NCBI GenBank assembly: GCA_021812745.1
Contig: JAKAMS010000158.1
Location: 1 to 6,171 of the forward strand
Source of the DNA: Bacteroidota bacterium
GTDB lineage: Bacteria > Bacteroidota > Ignavibacteria > Ignavibacteriales > Melioribacteraceae
Direction: 5' to 3'
DNA: 6,171 nucleotides
This document shows, one piece after another, positions 1 to 6,171 of the stretch. Every line of letters starts with the position of its first letter. The stretch's first letter is position 1. The notes under the pieces are model-generated. The model saw only the letters and a program-made list of their open reading frames with translations, searched no databases and was not told the DNA's origin. The position numbers and the translations under genes were made by a program.

Positions 1-2
1 AC

Positions 3-31
3 TTTGACTAGGAAAATCAAAAATAAATTGT
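3..31 (+). promoter_or_regulatory. Weak promoter-like motif upstream of gene 1
   Basis: TTTG at 3-6 is followed 17 nt later by TAAATTGT at 24-31. This roughly resembles the Bacteroidota pattern of a TTTG box and a TAnnTTTG box, but the second box has two mismatches and the sequence is AT-rich, so chance is a serious alternative. It lies 22 nt ahead of the TTG start. Sequence further upstream is not visible, so the gene may instead be transcribed from an earlier promoter. Confidence 0.15.
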
Positions 32-52
32 TTAGAAAGACGGAAAAGTATA

Positions 53-1159
53 TTGGATAATCAGAATAAACCGGAAACCCAGATTCCACCATCCACGCAA
101 GGTCAACAGACGCAGCAGCAGGGTCAATCTCAGCAGAAGAAACCTTACAGAAGATATTATAACAATAGAAAAAAATTCCGTCCTCAATCGGGAGATCAAA
201 CCCAGCCGCAGCGCGAAAGCCAGGGCGTCTCTTTCAAAAAAGTTTCTATAGTCGTTCCGCTACTTAACGAAGAAGAATCTCTACGCCCTCTTTACAACGA
301 AATAAAAAAGTCATTAAAGACAATTTCCATTGATTACGAAATACTCTTTATTGATGACGGCAGCACGGATAAATCCCTCAATGTAATTAAAGAGTTATCG
401 AGGTTAGACAATAAAATCCATTATTTCAGTTTCCGTTCGAATTACGGAAAATCTGCGGCACTGCAAGTTGCGTTCAAACATGTAACGGGAGATGCGGTTA
501 TTACGATGGATGCCGATCTTCAAGATGATCCGAATGAAATTCCAAATCTTCTGAAAAAACTAGATCAGGGTTTCGACATGGTTTCCGGATGGAAGAAAAA
601 AAGATTCGATCCGATAATCAAAAAAACATCATCAAAGTTTTTTAATTATATAACCCGCTTGTTCACACGAGTTAAAATTCATGATTTCAATTGCGGCTTG
701 AAAGCTTACCGCAAAGAAGTTGTGCAAAGCATAAACGTATACGGTGAACTACACCGCTACATTCCCGTACTGGCAAATTGGAAAGGATTTTCTGTAACCG
801 AAATTATAGTTAAGCATCATCCGCGCCGGTACGGAAAAACAAAGTTCGGCATTTCTAGATTCTTCAAAGGTTTTATTGATTTAATTACCGTCATTTTTAC
901 AACGCGTTACATCAAACGCCCGATGCACCTTTTCGGTTTTGTTGGAATGATAACTGCATTAGCCGGTTTTGTTATAAGCGCATGGCTCGCTGTCGAAAAA
1001 TTATTTTACGGATATTCACTTAGCAACCGTCCTTTACTTTTTCTTGGTATTCTTTTGATAATTGTGGGAGTTCAATTTTTTGCAATCGGACTCTTAGGCG
1101 AAATTCTTGTCCATAATTTTCAAGATGAAAAAGAATACACTATAAAAGAGAAAAAATAA
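53..1159 (+). CDS. Polyprenyl-phosphate glycosyltransferase, GT2 (DPM1/GtrB/CsbB-like), with basic Gln-rich N-terminal extension
   Basis: This is a family 2 inverting glycosyltransferase of the dolichol-phosphate-mannose-synthase type, expected to move a sugar from a nucleotide donor onto a polyprenyl phosphate at the cytoplasmic face of the inner membrane. Seen in the 368-residue product: a GT-A nucleotide-binding start VPLLNEEE (68-75), DDGSTD (101-106), the metal-binding DxD region DADLQDDP (153-160), SGWKKKRFD (178-186), FNCGLKAYR (212-220) and GELHRYIP (231-238). Two membrane spans follow, at about 292-313 and 327-350, as in GtrB/CsbB-like members. Residues 1-60 lie outside the catalytic domain; they are rich in Gln, Pro, Arg and Tyr and look disordered. 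The start is TTG at 53: an in-frame TGA at 5-7 bounds the frame and no ATG or GTG lies between it and the catalytic domain. A weak GGA (42-44) could serve as ribosome site. The family call is firm; the sugar is unknown. Confidence 0.93.
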   Translation: MDNQNKPETQIPPSTQGQQTQQQGQSQQKKPYRRYYNNRKKFRPQSGDQTQPQRESQGVSFKKVSIVVPLLNEEESLRPLYNEIKKSLKTISIDYEILFIDDGSTDKSLNVIKELSRLDNKIHYFSFRSNYGKSAALQVAFKHVTGDAVITMDADLQDDPNEIPNLLKKLDQGFDMVSGWKKKRFDPIIKKTSSKFFNYITRLFTRVKIHDFNCGLKAYRKEVVQSINVYGELHRYIPVLANWKGFSVTEIIVKHHPRRYGKTKFGISRFFKGFIDLITVIFTTRYIKRPMHLFGFVGMITALAGFVISAWLAVEKLFYGYSLSNRPLLFLGILLIIVGVQFFAIGLLGEILVHNFQDEKEYTIKEKK

Positions 1160-1261
1160 TCGATGGTGGTGAAGATTACGCAATGAAATGAGCTGGCAAG
1201 CAGAAACATTTTGTAGTTGCTTTTCGAAATTACTTCTGTCTCCTTTCCGAATAAAAATTAG

Positions 1262-1269
1262 TATTTTTG
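1262..1269 (+). promoter_or_regulatory. TAnnTTTG-type -7 box ahead of gene 2 (tentative)
   Basis: TATTTTTG matches the Bacteroidota -7 consensus TAnnTTTG exactly and lies 36 nt before the ATG at 1306, which would give a short leader. No clear TTTG box is found 19-21 nt upstream, and the rest of the 146-bp gap (1160-1305) shows no gene, no strong hairpin and no ribosome site. The motif is short and common in AT-rich DNA, so this is only a candidate for separate transcription of gene 2. Confidence 0.2.
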
Positions 1270-1305
1270 ACCGTCTTTAATGAATTGTTAACAGCTAATT
1301 ATTAA

Positions 1306-2574
1306 ATGAAAATCGTCATCTTCGGTCCCGGACCAAAATTTAAAGGCGGAATTGCTAATTATACATTGTCTCTTGCTAAAGAATTTGCTAGGAGAGATGA
1401 TGTTGAAACGCATATAGTCTCGTGGACATATCAATATCCCTCAATCATTCCGCGCGATTTTATAAACCGAAGCGGCTCGGCAAATCCCCTTGAAGGAACA
1501 AACGTAAAAGTTACTTATGCCACAAATTACAACAATCCATTATCGTGGTATAAAACAGCAGATATAATTAATAACATCAAGCCAGATATTTTGATTGTGC
1601 AATGGGCTCTCGCTATTCAAGGTTTACCTATTAATACAATCTTGAGAAAGGTTAAAGCAAAGACCAATTGTGAAATTATTTTCATCCTGCATGTTGTTAA
1701 ACAAAAAGAAGAAAGCATAATTGACAGTTTCCTTTTGAAACGCGCGCTTGGCAACGCCGATTCATACATAGTTCATGCGCATAAATATTACGAAGAACTA
1801 AAACAGGTTTTTCCTGAACAGAGCTTTTTTATTGATTCAACCGGCAAACGCGCATATCAGCCAAATGAAAAAACAGTTATTAAACTTTACCATCCTGTAT
1901 ATGATATGTTCGCGCCGGATTCAAATCTTGATAAAGAGAGAACAAAAAAAGAACTTGGACTAAGAAAGAATGTGTTTCTTTTTTTTGGATTCATCAGACG
2001 GTACAAGGGTCTGCACAACGTAATCCGGGCATTTGCTAAACTCGCCGATGAGCGCAACGATGTTTCGCTTCTTATTGTCGGCGAATCTTTTTGGAATACG
2101 CTTGATACAAATAAATTCTCAACCAAGATTAAAAAAAGTTTGTTCGCCGCGGTTAAAAGAATTCTTTTGAAAAAGAAAGAAGATGAAAGCGATTACCGTC
2201 CTCTCGAATTGGTAAACAAGATGAATCTTGGCGATAAAGTTGTTGCAATTAACCGTTATGTTCCAAACGAAGAAGTCCACAAATATTTTCAAGTGGCTGA
2301 TTGCAATGTTTTGTTTTATCTCGTTGCAACACCTTCGGGCGTTGAATCAACAGCTTATAATTTTTCCGTGCCAAGCGTAGCAACACGTATAGGACATTTT
2401 TCGGAAAGCATCTTTGAAGGATACAATGGTTACCTTGCGGAACCAAATGATATTGATTCGATGTATCTTGCAATGAAAAAATTTGTTGAGCATCCGATAC
2501 CAAAAGAAAATATAACTGCAACTGCAAAAAATCTAAGCTGGAACAATTACGTTAAAGTTATTTTGAATAGATAA
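1306..2574 (+). CDS. Glycosyltransferase family 1/GT4 (GT-B fold), subgroup without the usual EX7E glutamates
   Basis: This cytoplasmic GT-B glycosyltransferase (422 aa, a normal family length) is expected to transfer a sugar from a nucleotide donor to a growing lipid-linked or surface glycan. Seen: an N-terminal acceptor-side Rossmann start MKIVIFGPGP with the glycine motif KGGIANYT (13-20), and a second Rossmann domain opening FLFFGFIRRYKGLHNVI (224-240). The strand LLIVGE (255-260) and NRYVPNEEVHKYF (316-328) follow, then a donor-site segment at 341-368. There the canonical EX7E glutamates align with Ala341 and Thr349; the pattern ATPSGVES...AYNFSVPSVAT is the variant seen in a GT4 subgroup with an SGV motif. 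A Lys-rich stretch at about 266-300 looks like an insertion. An in-frame TAA (1303-1305) directly precedes the ATG, so no earlier start is possible, and no Shine-Dalgarno is present. No membrane span is evident. Donor and acceptor cannot be read from sequence. Confidence 0.9.
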   Translation: MKIVIFGPGPKFKGGIANYTLSLAKEFARRDDVETHIVSWTYQYPSIIPRDFINRSGSANPLEGTNVKVTYATNYNNPLSWYKTADIINNIKPDILIVQWALAIQGLPINTILRKVKAKTNCEIIFILHVVKQKEESIIDSFLLKRALGNADSYIVHAHKYYEELKQVFPEQSFFIDSTGKRAYQPNEKTVIKLYHPVYDMFAPDSNLDKERTKKELGLRKNVFLFFGFIRRYKGLHNVIRAFAKLADERNDVSLLIVGESFWNTLDTNKFSTKIKKSLFAAVKRILLKKKEDESDYRPLELVNKMNLGDKVVAINRYVPNEEVHKYFQVADCNVLFYLVATPSGVESTAYNFSVPSVATRIGHFSESIFEGYNGYLAEPNDIDSMYLAMKKFVEHPIPKENITATAKNLSWNNYVKVILNR

Positions 2575-2588
2575 TATTTGATCAAATA
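2575..2588. repeat. Perfect 14-bp palindrome just after the gene 2 stop
   Basis: TATTTGATCAAATA is its own reverse complement over all 14 bases and begins on the base after the TAA of gene 2. With no loop it is a poor RNA hairpin, so a dimeric DNA-binding site or chance in AT-rich DNA is likelier than a terminator. It lies 10 nt left of the folded element at 2599-2695 and outside its inverted ends. Confidence 0.5.
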
Positions 2589-2598
2589 AAAACACTTT

Positions 2599-2695
2599 TG
2601 TCATTCCGGAGAACTTGAATGCCGATTTAATCCAAAGATATCGGCGCGAGCAAGAAAAAGCATTTATCTGCTTTTTCTTGCACTCAAGAATGACA
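2599..2695. repeat. 97-bp folded intergenic element with inverted ends and two internal hairpins (REP/MITE-like)
   Basis: The ends are inverted copies: TGTCATTC (2599-2606) against GAATGACA (2688-2695). After a 2x2 mismatch, GAG (2609-2611) pairs with CTC (2683-2685), giving 11 of 13 paired positions. Inside are two stem-loops. GCCGAT (2621-2626) pairs with ATCGGC (2640-2645) around a 13-nt loop. A perfect 13-bp stem (2650-2662 with 2669-2681) closes a 6-nt loop. The whole therefore folds as a three-way junction on either strand. It codes for no evident protein, fills most of the gap between genes 2 and 3, and has no clear target-site duplication. Ends of the TGTCATTC type are known to me from dispersed intergenic repeats in several bacteria. 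Whether this one is dispersed cannot be seen from one copy. Confidence 0.7.
2650..2681 (+). terminator. Perfect 13-bp stem-loop, possible partial terminator or RNA-stability hairpin
   Basis: GCAAGAAAAAGCA pairs without mismatch to TGCTTTTTCTTGC around the loop TTTATC. The stem has five G-C pairs (three toward the outer end, two near the loop) and an A5/T5 core. No T-run follows it on either strand, so it does not meet the usual intrinsic-terminator pattern. It could still slow transcription, block 3' exonucleases on the gene 2 message, or shift the ratio of gene 2 to gene 3 expression. It is the right arm of the folded element at 2599-2695. Confidence 0.35.
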
Positions 2696-2698
2696 CAC

Positions 2699-2703
2699 AG
2701 GAG
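2699..2703 (+). promoter_or_regulatory. Strong Shine-Dalgarno site for the YfhO-family gene
   Basis: AGGAG lies 5 nt before the ATG at 2709 and fixes that start. It is the only strong Shine-Dalgarno in the window: gene 2 and gene 4 have none of note and gene 1 has only GGA. It begins 3 nt past the right end of the folded element, so folding of that element could affect ribosome access. Confidence 0.75.
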
Positions 2704-2708
2704 AACAA

Positions 2709-5255
2709 ATGTCAAAACAAACAAAGAAAGTTTCAACGGCACAGAAGAAATCTACAGAATCAAATTTTTCGTTCGGTAAATTCATTCCGGAAAAATTTCA
2801 AACACCGGCGTTATTACTCATAATCTTTATTCTAATCCTAATTTATTTTTCACCAATCATGTTTGGCAATAAGACTACAGACTCCGGAGATTTAATGCAA
2901 GTCAAGAGTCTGCGTGAATATGCCAATAAAGACCGAGATGGTGTTTCCCTCTGGAACCCTTACATATTTTGCGGATTGCCCGCAGTTGCAACTTCGATGT
3001 CGTTACGCTGGTACGATTTGACTTCTGTCGCATATTCATATGTGTCAAAAATTTATTCCGCCGGTTTTAAAGATTATAATGCGATCTATACTTTCAGTTT
3101 TGTTCTGCTCGCATTTACTTCTTTTTTCTTTATGAGGCGTTTCGGCGCTAGCCGTGGAGTAAGTTTTATTGTATCGGTGGCAACAATTTTCAGCACCGGC
3201 ATACTTCTTTTGTTTTACATTGGACATATAACCAAGCTGATGACACTTGCGCTCATTCCGTTTATACTGATGATGCTTTTTAAATTTCAGAAAGAGATTA
3301 AACTGCTCGATCTATTTTTGTTCGCTCTGGGTTTACATCTATTAGTGTTAAGCGCTCACGTTCAAATAGTTTTTTATTTAGCGCTTGTAGCGTTAATCTA
3401 CTTCATCTATTTCTTCATCCGTTCTTTTATTGAAAAAAATAAATTCTTACAAAAGCAGCTGCTGAAATCACTGGGAATTATGGCGGCGGTAGGATTGATT
3501 GCGGTTTTGATGTCATTTGATACATACGCCCAACTTTATGAGTACAAACCTTACTCAACACGCGGAACAAAAAGTATAAGCGAGTTGCAAAATCCAGCAG
3601 AGCCGGCTCAGAGTAATTCATACGAATACGCAACCAGTTACTCTTTCTCCCCGGGCGAGATTATGACTTTCTTAGTGCCCTCATTTTACGGTTTCGGAAA
3701 TTCAACTTATAACGGTCCGCTCTCGCAAAATCAAGATGTACTTGTGAAAACTTATTTCGGACCAATGACAAGTGTTGACGTGCCAATGTATATGGGAATT
3801 ATAATTTTTGCTTTGGCTCTCTTTGCTTTGTTCACACGCTGGAAAGAACCGGTTATACAGTTCTTCGGAATTTTGGTTGTGTTTTTCCTACTGATATCGT
3901 TCGGAAAAAATTTACCTCTAATTTATAATCTGATGTATTACTATTTCCCGATGTTCGAAAATTTCCGGGTACCATCTATGATTCTTCACATTTTGCAGAT
4001 TATTTTCCCTATCCTAGCAGGTTTTGGGTTAATGAAAATTATTTCTCTGCGCGAAGAAAGAAATGTTACTATTGAAAAAATATTCCGATATGCGGCAATC
4101 AGCTTTGCTTCATTCTTTATACTCTCTTTAATTGTCCACAGCAGTTTGGCGGACTGGTTCAAAGGACGCATCAGCGATTTCGTTTCAACTCTGGGACAGG
4201 ATCAGCAAGCACAGCAGCAAGGTCAAATGTTCAATGCGCTTTCCGATTATTTGACCGGCATGTTTACCGGAGACTTAATGATTGCGCTCGCTCTTTTAGC
4301 TTTACTCTTTGGCTTGAGTTACACATATATCACTTCAAAAATAAGTAAAGAGTTTTTGATCGTCGGCTTAGCTGTTCTGGTTTTGTTTGACCTTTTCAGA
4401 ATTGGAAACCGCGGCGCAACATATACCAACGCAGAAGAAGTTAACCAACAATTTGCCGAACCGGAATATATTTCTGTCATAAAGCAGCAACACGATAAAG
4501 ATCCGTTTAGATTATTGAATATGAAAAGAAGCGGAATGGGAAGTATTTATTACAATGCTAATTTCAATGTTTATTTTTTGGAAGAAGATTTTTCCGGCTA
4601 CTCGGCTGTTAAGCCAAGAAGCTATCAAGATTTTATGGATATAGTCGGACCGGCAAACTTTACATTATGGCGAATGCTTGGTGTAAAATATGTCGTTACA
4701 GATAAACCGTTTCCGTTTGAATATTTTTCACAAGTCTCGATGTCGCCGGATTCCGCCACATTTGTTAATCGAAACGAAAAAGCTCTTCCCCGTATCTATT
4801 TTGTAGATAATGTAGAAGAGAAACCTTCGATGGATATTTTAAATGCCGTTAAGAATAATTCATTTGATCCGAAAAAACTTGCTTTCGTGGATAAACTTGA
4901 TTTCAAATTTGATAAAGCCGATTCTACCAACACTTCCGCAATTACTTTATACAAAGACGAACATGTTGTTGCAGATGTAAATGCAGGAGGAAATAATTTT
5001 CTTTTCTTCGGAACAACATTTCTTCCCGGATGGAAAGCTCTCGTTGACGGAACACCAACAGCTATTCACAAAACCAATCATGGATTTCAAGGAATTGTCG
5101 TTCCAAAAGGAAAACATAAAGTTGAATTTATTTATGAACCCGGTTCTTTTGTTACCGGAAAATATTTATCTCTTTTTCTCAACTTATTTTTATTCGGAGG
5201 ATTGGCATTCGCATTTTACATTTCCAGAAGAAAGAATAGCGTGGAAAATTTATAA
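2709..5255 (+). CDS. YfhO-family multi-span membrane protein (putative GT-C-type glycosyltransferase)
   Basis: This 848-residue integral membrane protein resembles the YfhO family, whose studied Firmicute members act with a CsbB-like GT2 to add sugars to cell-surface polymers from polyprenyl-phosphate donors. Seen: a basic Ser/Lys-rich cytoplasmic N-terminus (1-30), a first span at about 33-52, then a first outside loop carrying acidic residues (TTDSGDLMQ, 56-64) and LWNPYIFCGLPAVA (81-94). The loop acidic residues occupy the place where GT-C enzymes keep their catalytic acid. Many spans follow between about 125 and 562, with a soluble loop at 280-315. A Gln-rich patch (497-506) sits in another loop between spans. 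Residues about 565-815 form a large soluble domain ending in FFGTTFLPGWKALVDG (766-781) and VPKGKHKVEFIYEPGSF (798-814), the typical YfhO C-terminal strand region. A final span lies at about 818-837 with a positively charged tail. It directly abuts the flippase gene. Acceptor and sugar are unknown, and enzymatic activity is inferred. Confidence 0.87.
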   Translation: MSKQTKKVSTAQKKSTESNFSFGKFIPEKFQTPALLLIIFILILIYFSPIMFGNKTTDSGDLMQVKSLREYANKDRDGVSLWNPYIFCGLPAVATSMSLRWYDLTSVAYSYVSKIYSAGFKDYNAIYTFSFVLLAFTSFFFMRRFGASRGVSFIVSVATIFSTGILLLFYIGHITKLMTLALIPFILMMLFKFQKEIKLLDLFLFALGLHLLVLSAHVQIVFYLALVALIYFIYFFIRSFIEKNKFLQKQLLKSLGIMAAVGLIAVLMSFDTYAQLYEYKPYSTRGTKSISELQNPAEPAQSNSYEYATSYSFSPGEIMTFLVPSFYGFGNSTYNGPLSQNQDVLVKTYFGPMTSVDVPMYMGIIIFALALFALFTRWKEPVIQFFGILVVFFLLISFGKNLPLIYNLMYYYFPMFENFRVPSMILHILQIIFPILAGFGLMKIISLREERNVTIEKIFRYAAISFASFFILSLIVHSSLADWFKGRISDFVSTLGQDQQAQQQGQMFNALSDYLTGMFTGDLMIALALLALLFGLSYTYITSKISKEFLIVGLAVLVLFDLFRIGNRGATYTNAEEVNQQFAEPEYISVIKQQHDKDPFRLLNMKRSGMGSIYYNANFNVYFLEEDFSGYSAVKPRSYQDFMDIVGPANFTLWRMLGVKYVVTDKPFPFEYFSQVSMSPDSATFVNRNEKALPRIYFVDNVEEKPSMDILNAVKNNSFDPKKLAFVDKLDFKFDKADSTNTSAITLYKDEHVVADVNAGGNNFLFFGTTFLPGWKALVDGTPTAIHKTNHGFQGIVVPKGKHKVEFIYEPGSFVTGKYLSLFLNLFLFGGLAFAFYISRRKNSVENL

Positions 5256-6171
5256 ATGCTCTCACGAATAAAAAGTACGGTTCGCGATACTTTAGTTTAC
5301 AGTTTAAGCAACATTGCGCCCAAGATTGTAGGTGTTGTACTTCTTCCGCTTTACACAGCGAAACTTACACTTGTCGAATTTGGCAATTTGGATTTGCTTA
5401 CCGTTACAGTAACCATACTTGTTGAAATTTTAATACTTGGGCAGGCAACCTCGATTATTCTTTTCAACAATTCGGCTGATTACAAAGACAAAAAGAAGTC
5501 CGCACTTTTTACAATAACAACTTTTATTTTGATGATTTGCGCTCTATTTGTGTTATTCGCAGAAGCAGTCATTTCTTTTTTCCCGAATATTTTTATTAAC
5601 ACACAGATTCAAGCATCGTATCTTCGAATAATCTCTTATACCGCTCTTCTAACAGTATTGAACAATCTGTTCTTTGCAAAATTACGCGCCGATGAGCAAT
5701 CTGTTTTTTATTCTATCGTGAGTGTAACCAGAGTTTTGCTGATGACCGGACTTACAATTTATTATTTAGCATGGCTTAATAAAGGGGTCTGGGGAGTATT
5801 ATTTGCGGCAACACTTTCAGAATTTTTTACACTTATAATTTTACTTGCGAAAGTAATTCCTCAGATGAAGGTAAAATTCGAATCACAAATTCTTAAGAGT
5901 GCACTTAAATTTGGAATTCCGCTTCTTTTTGCCTCGATCGGTTTTCTATTATTAAATTTGAGCGACCGCTATATCATTAAGTTTTTGCTGGGCTCTGCCT
6001 CTCTTGCGCCTTACAGCTTAGCTTATAAAGTAGCCGGTGTGCTCAATATGTTTTTTATACTTCCTTTTACTTTAGGATTAATGCCGGTCGCTTATAAATA
6101 TTTTGGAAGTTCTGATGATAAACGTTTCTTTTCAAAACTGATGACTTATTCTGCTTTCTTTTTTATATGGG
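5256..6171 (+). CDS. Polysaccharide/lipid-linked oligosaccharide flippase (Wzx/MOP superfamily), 3' end cut by the window
   Basis: This is a membrane transporter of the Wzx-like MOP superfamily, expected to move undecaprenyl-linked glycans from the cytoplasmic to the outer face of the inner membrane. The visible 305 codons are open to the window edge; full members usually have 400-500 residues, so about a third is missing. Seen: an N-terminal amphipathic stretch and first span (VYSLSNIAPKIVGVVLLPLY, 14-33), the EFGNLDLL segment (41-48) where family members usually read FGxxxL, and repeated hydrophobic spans up to the window edge. The second-half start includes KFGIPLLFASIGFLLLNLSD followed by RYIIKFLLG, the usual flippase signature. 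The ATG follows the TAA of the YfhO gene with no gap, and only a weak GGA (5243-5245) lies upstream, so translation is probably coupled to the YfhO gene. The lipid-linked substrate cannot be inferred. Confidence 0.9.
   Translation, partial: MLSRIKSTVRDTLVYSLSNIAPKIVGVVLLPLYTAKLTLVEFGNLDLLTVTVTILVEILILGQATSIILFNNSADYKDKKKSALFTITTFILMICALFVLFAEAVISFFPNIFINTQIQASYLRIISYTALLTVLNNLFFAKLRADEQSVFYSIVSVTRVLLMTGLTIYYLAWLNKGVWGVLFAATLSEFFTLIILLAKVIPQMKVKFESQILKSALKFGIPLLFASIGFLLLNLSDRYIIKFLLGSASLAPYSLAYKVAGVLNMFFILPFTLGLMPVAYKYFGSSDDKRFFSKLMTYSAFFFIW

Noticed and set aside
1198..1222. Possible terminator hairpin after gene 1 (AAGCA pairing with TGCTT, followed by a short T-run)
   Set aside because: Only 5 bp pair, the inner part needs bulges, and the T-run is interrupted. 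It is too weak to call.
2599..2695. Insertion sequence remnant with transposase
   Set aside because: The inverted ends are suggestive, but the 97 bp has no coding capacity for a transposase and no clear target-site duplication, so only a non-autonomous repeat is supported.
2575..2708. CRISPR array or toxin-antitoxin locus in the gap
   Set aside because: There are no regularly spaced direct repeats and no plausible small gene pair.
1887..2742. Minus-strand open frames across gene 2 and the following gap
   Set aside because: They lie opposite a clear glycosyltransferase gene or across the inverted-repeat element, show no family motif, and have no credible start context. They are shadows.
4981..5271. 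Overlapping + strand open frame in the 3' part of the YfhO gene
   Set aside because: It is out of frame with the conserved YfhO C-terminal region, lacks recognisable motifs and is explained by AT-rich codon use.

Overview
The window is an AT-rich stretch of bacterial chromosome (by eye roughly 35-40% GC) with four genes, all on the + strand and all concerned with surface-glycan assembly. In order they are a dolichol-phosphate-mannose-synthase-like family 2 glycosyltransferase (53-1159), a GT4-type cytoplasmic glycosyltransferase (1306-2574), a large YfhO-family multi-span membrane protein (2709-5255), and the first 305 codons of a Wzx/MOP-type polysaccharide flippase (from 5256, running off the right edge). 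The protein style, the low GC and the weak or absent Shine-Dalgarno sites at three of the four genes fit the Bacteroidota/Chlorobi/Ignavibacteria group. My best guess is an Ignavibacteriales-like bacterium, but that rests on general resemblance, not on a search.

Layout: positions 1-52 are the leader of gene 1, which starts at a TTG codon. A 146-bp gap (1160-1305) separates genes 1 and 2 and holds no convincing terminator and only a weak promoter-like motif. The 134-bp gap between genes 2 and 3 (2575-2708) is highly structured. A perfect 14-bp palindrome directly follows the gene 2 stop. A 97-bp element (2599-2695) then has matching inverted ends and two internal hairpins, one with a perfect 13-bp stem, so it can fold as a three-way junction. 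It ends 3 nt before the strong Shine-Dalgarno site of gene 3. Genes 3 and 4 abut with no gap (TAA then ATG) and are almost certainly co-transcribed.

How the genes may work together: the GT2 enzyme would charge a polyprenyl phosphate with one sugar at the inner membrane. The GT4 enzyme would add a sugar to a lipid-linked or other acceptor in the cytoplasm. The flippase would move a lipid-linked glycan across the membrane. YfhO, a GT-C-like integral membrane protein, could use a polyprenyl-phosphate sugar as donor on the outer face. The pairing of a CsbB-like GT2 with YfhO recalls the three-component glycosylation systems known from Firmicutes, here in what looks like a Gram-negative relative. 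The most unusual non-coding item is the folded intergenic element, which looks like a REP- or MITE-type repeat. No CRISPR array, tRNA, rRNA, transposase or defence gene is visible.
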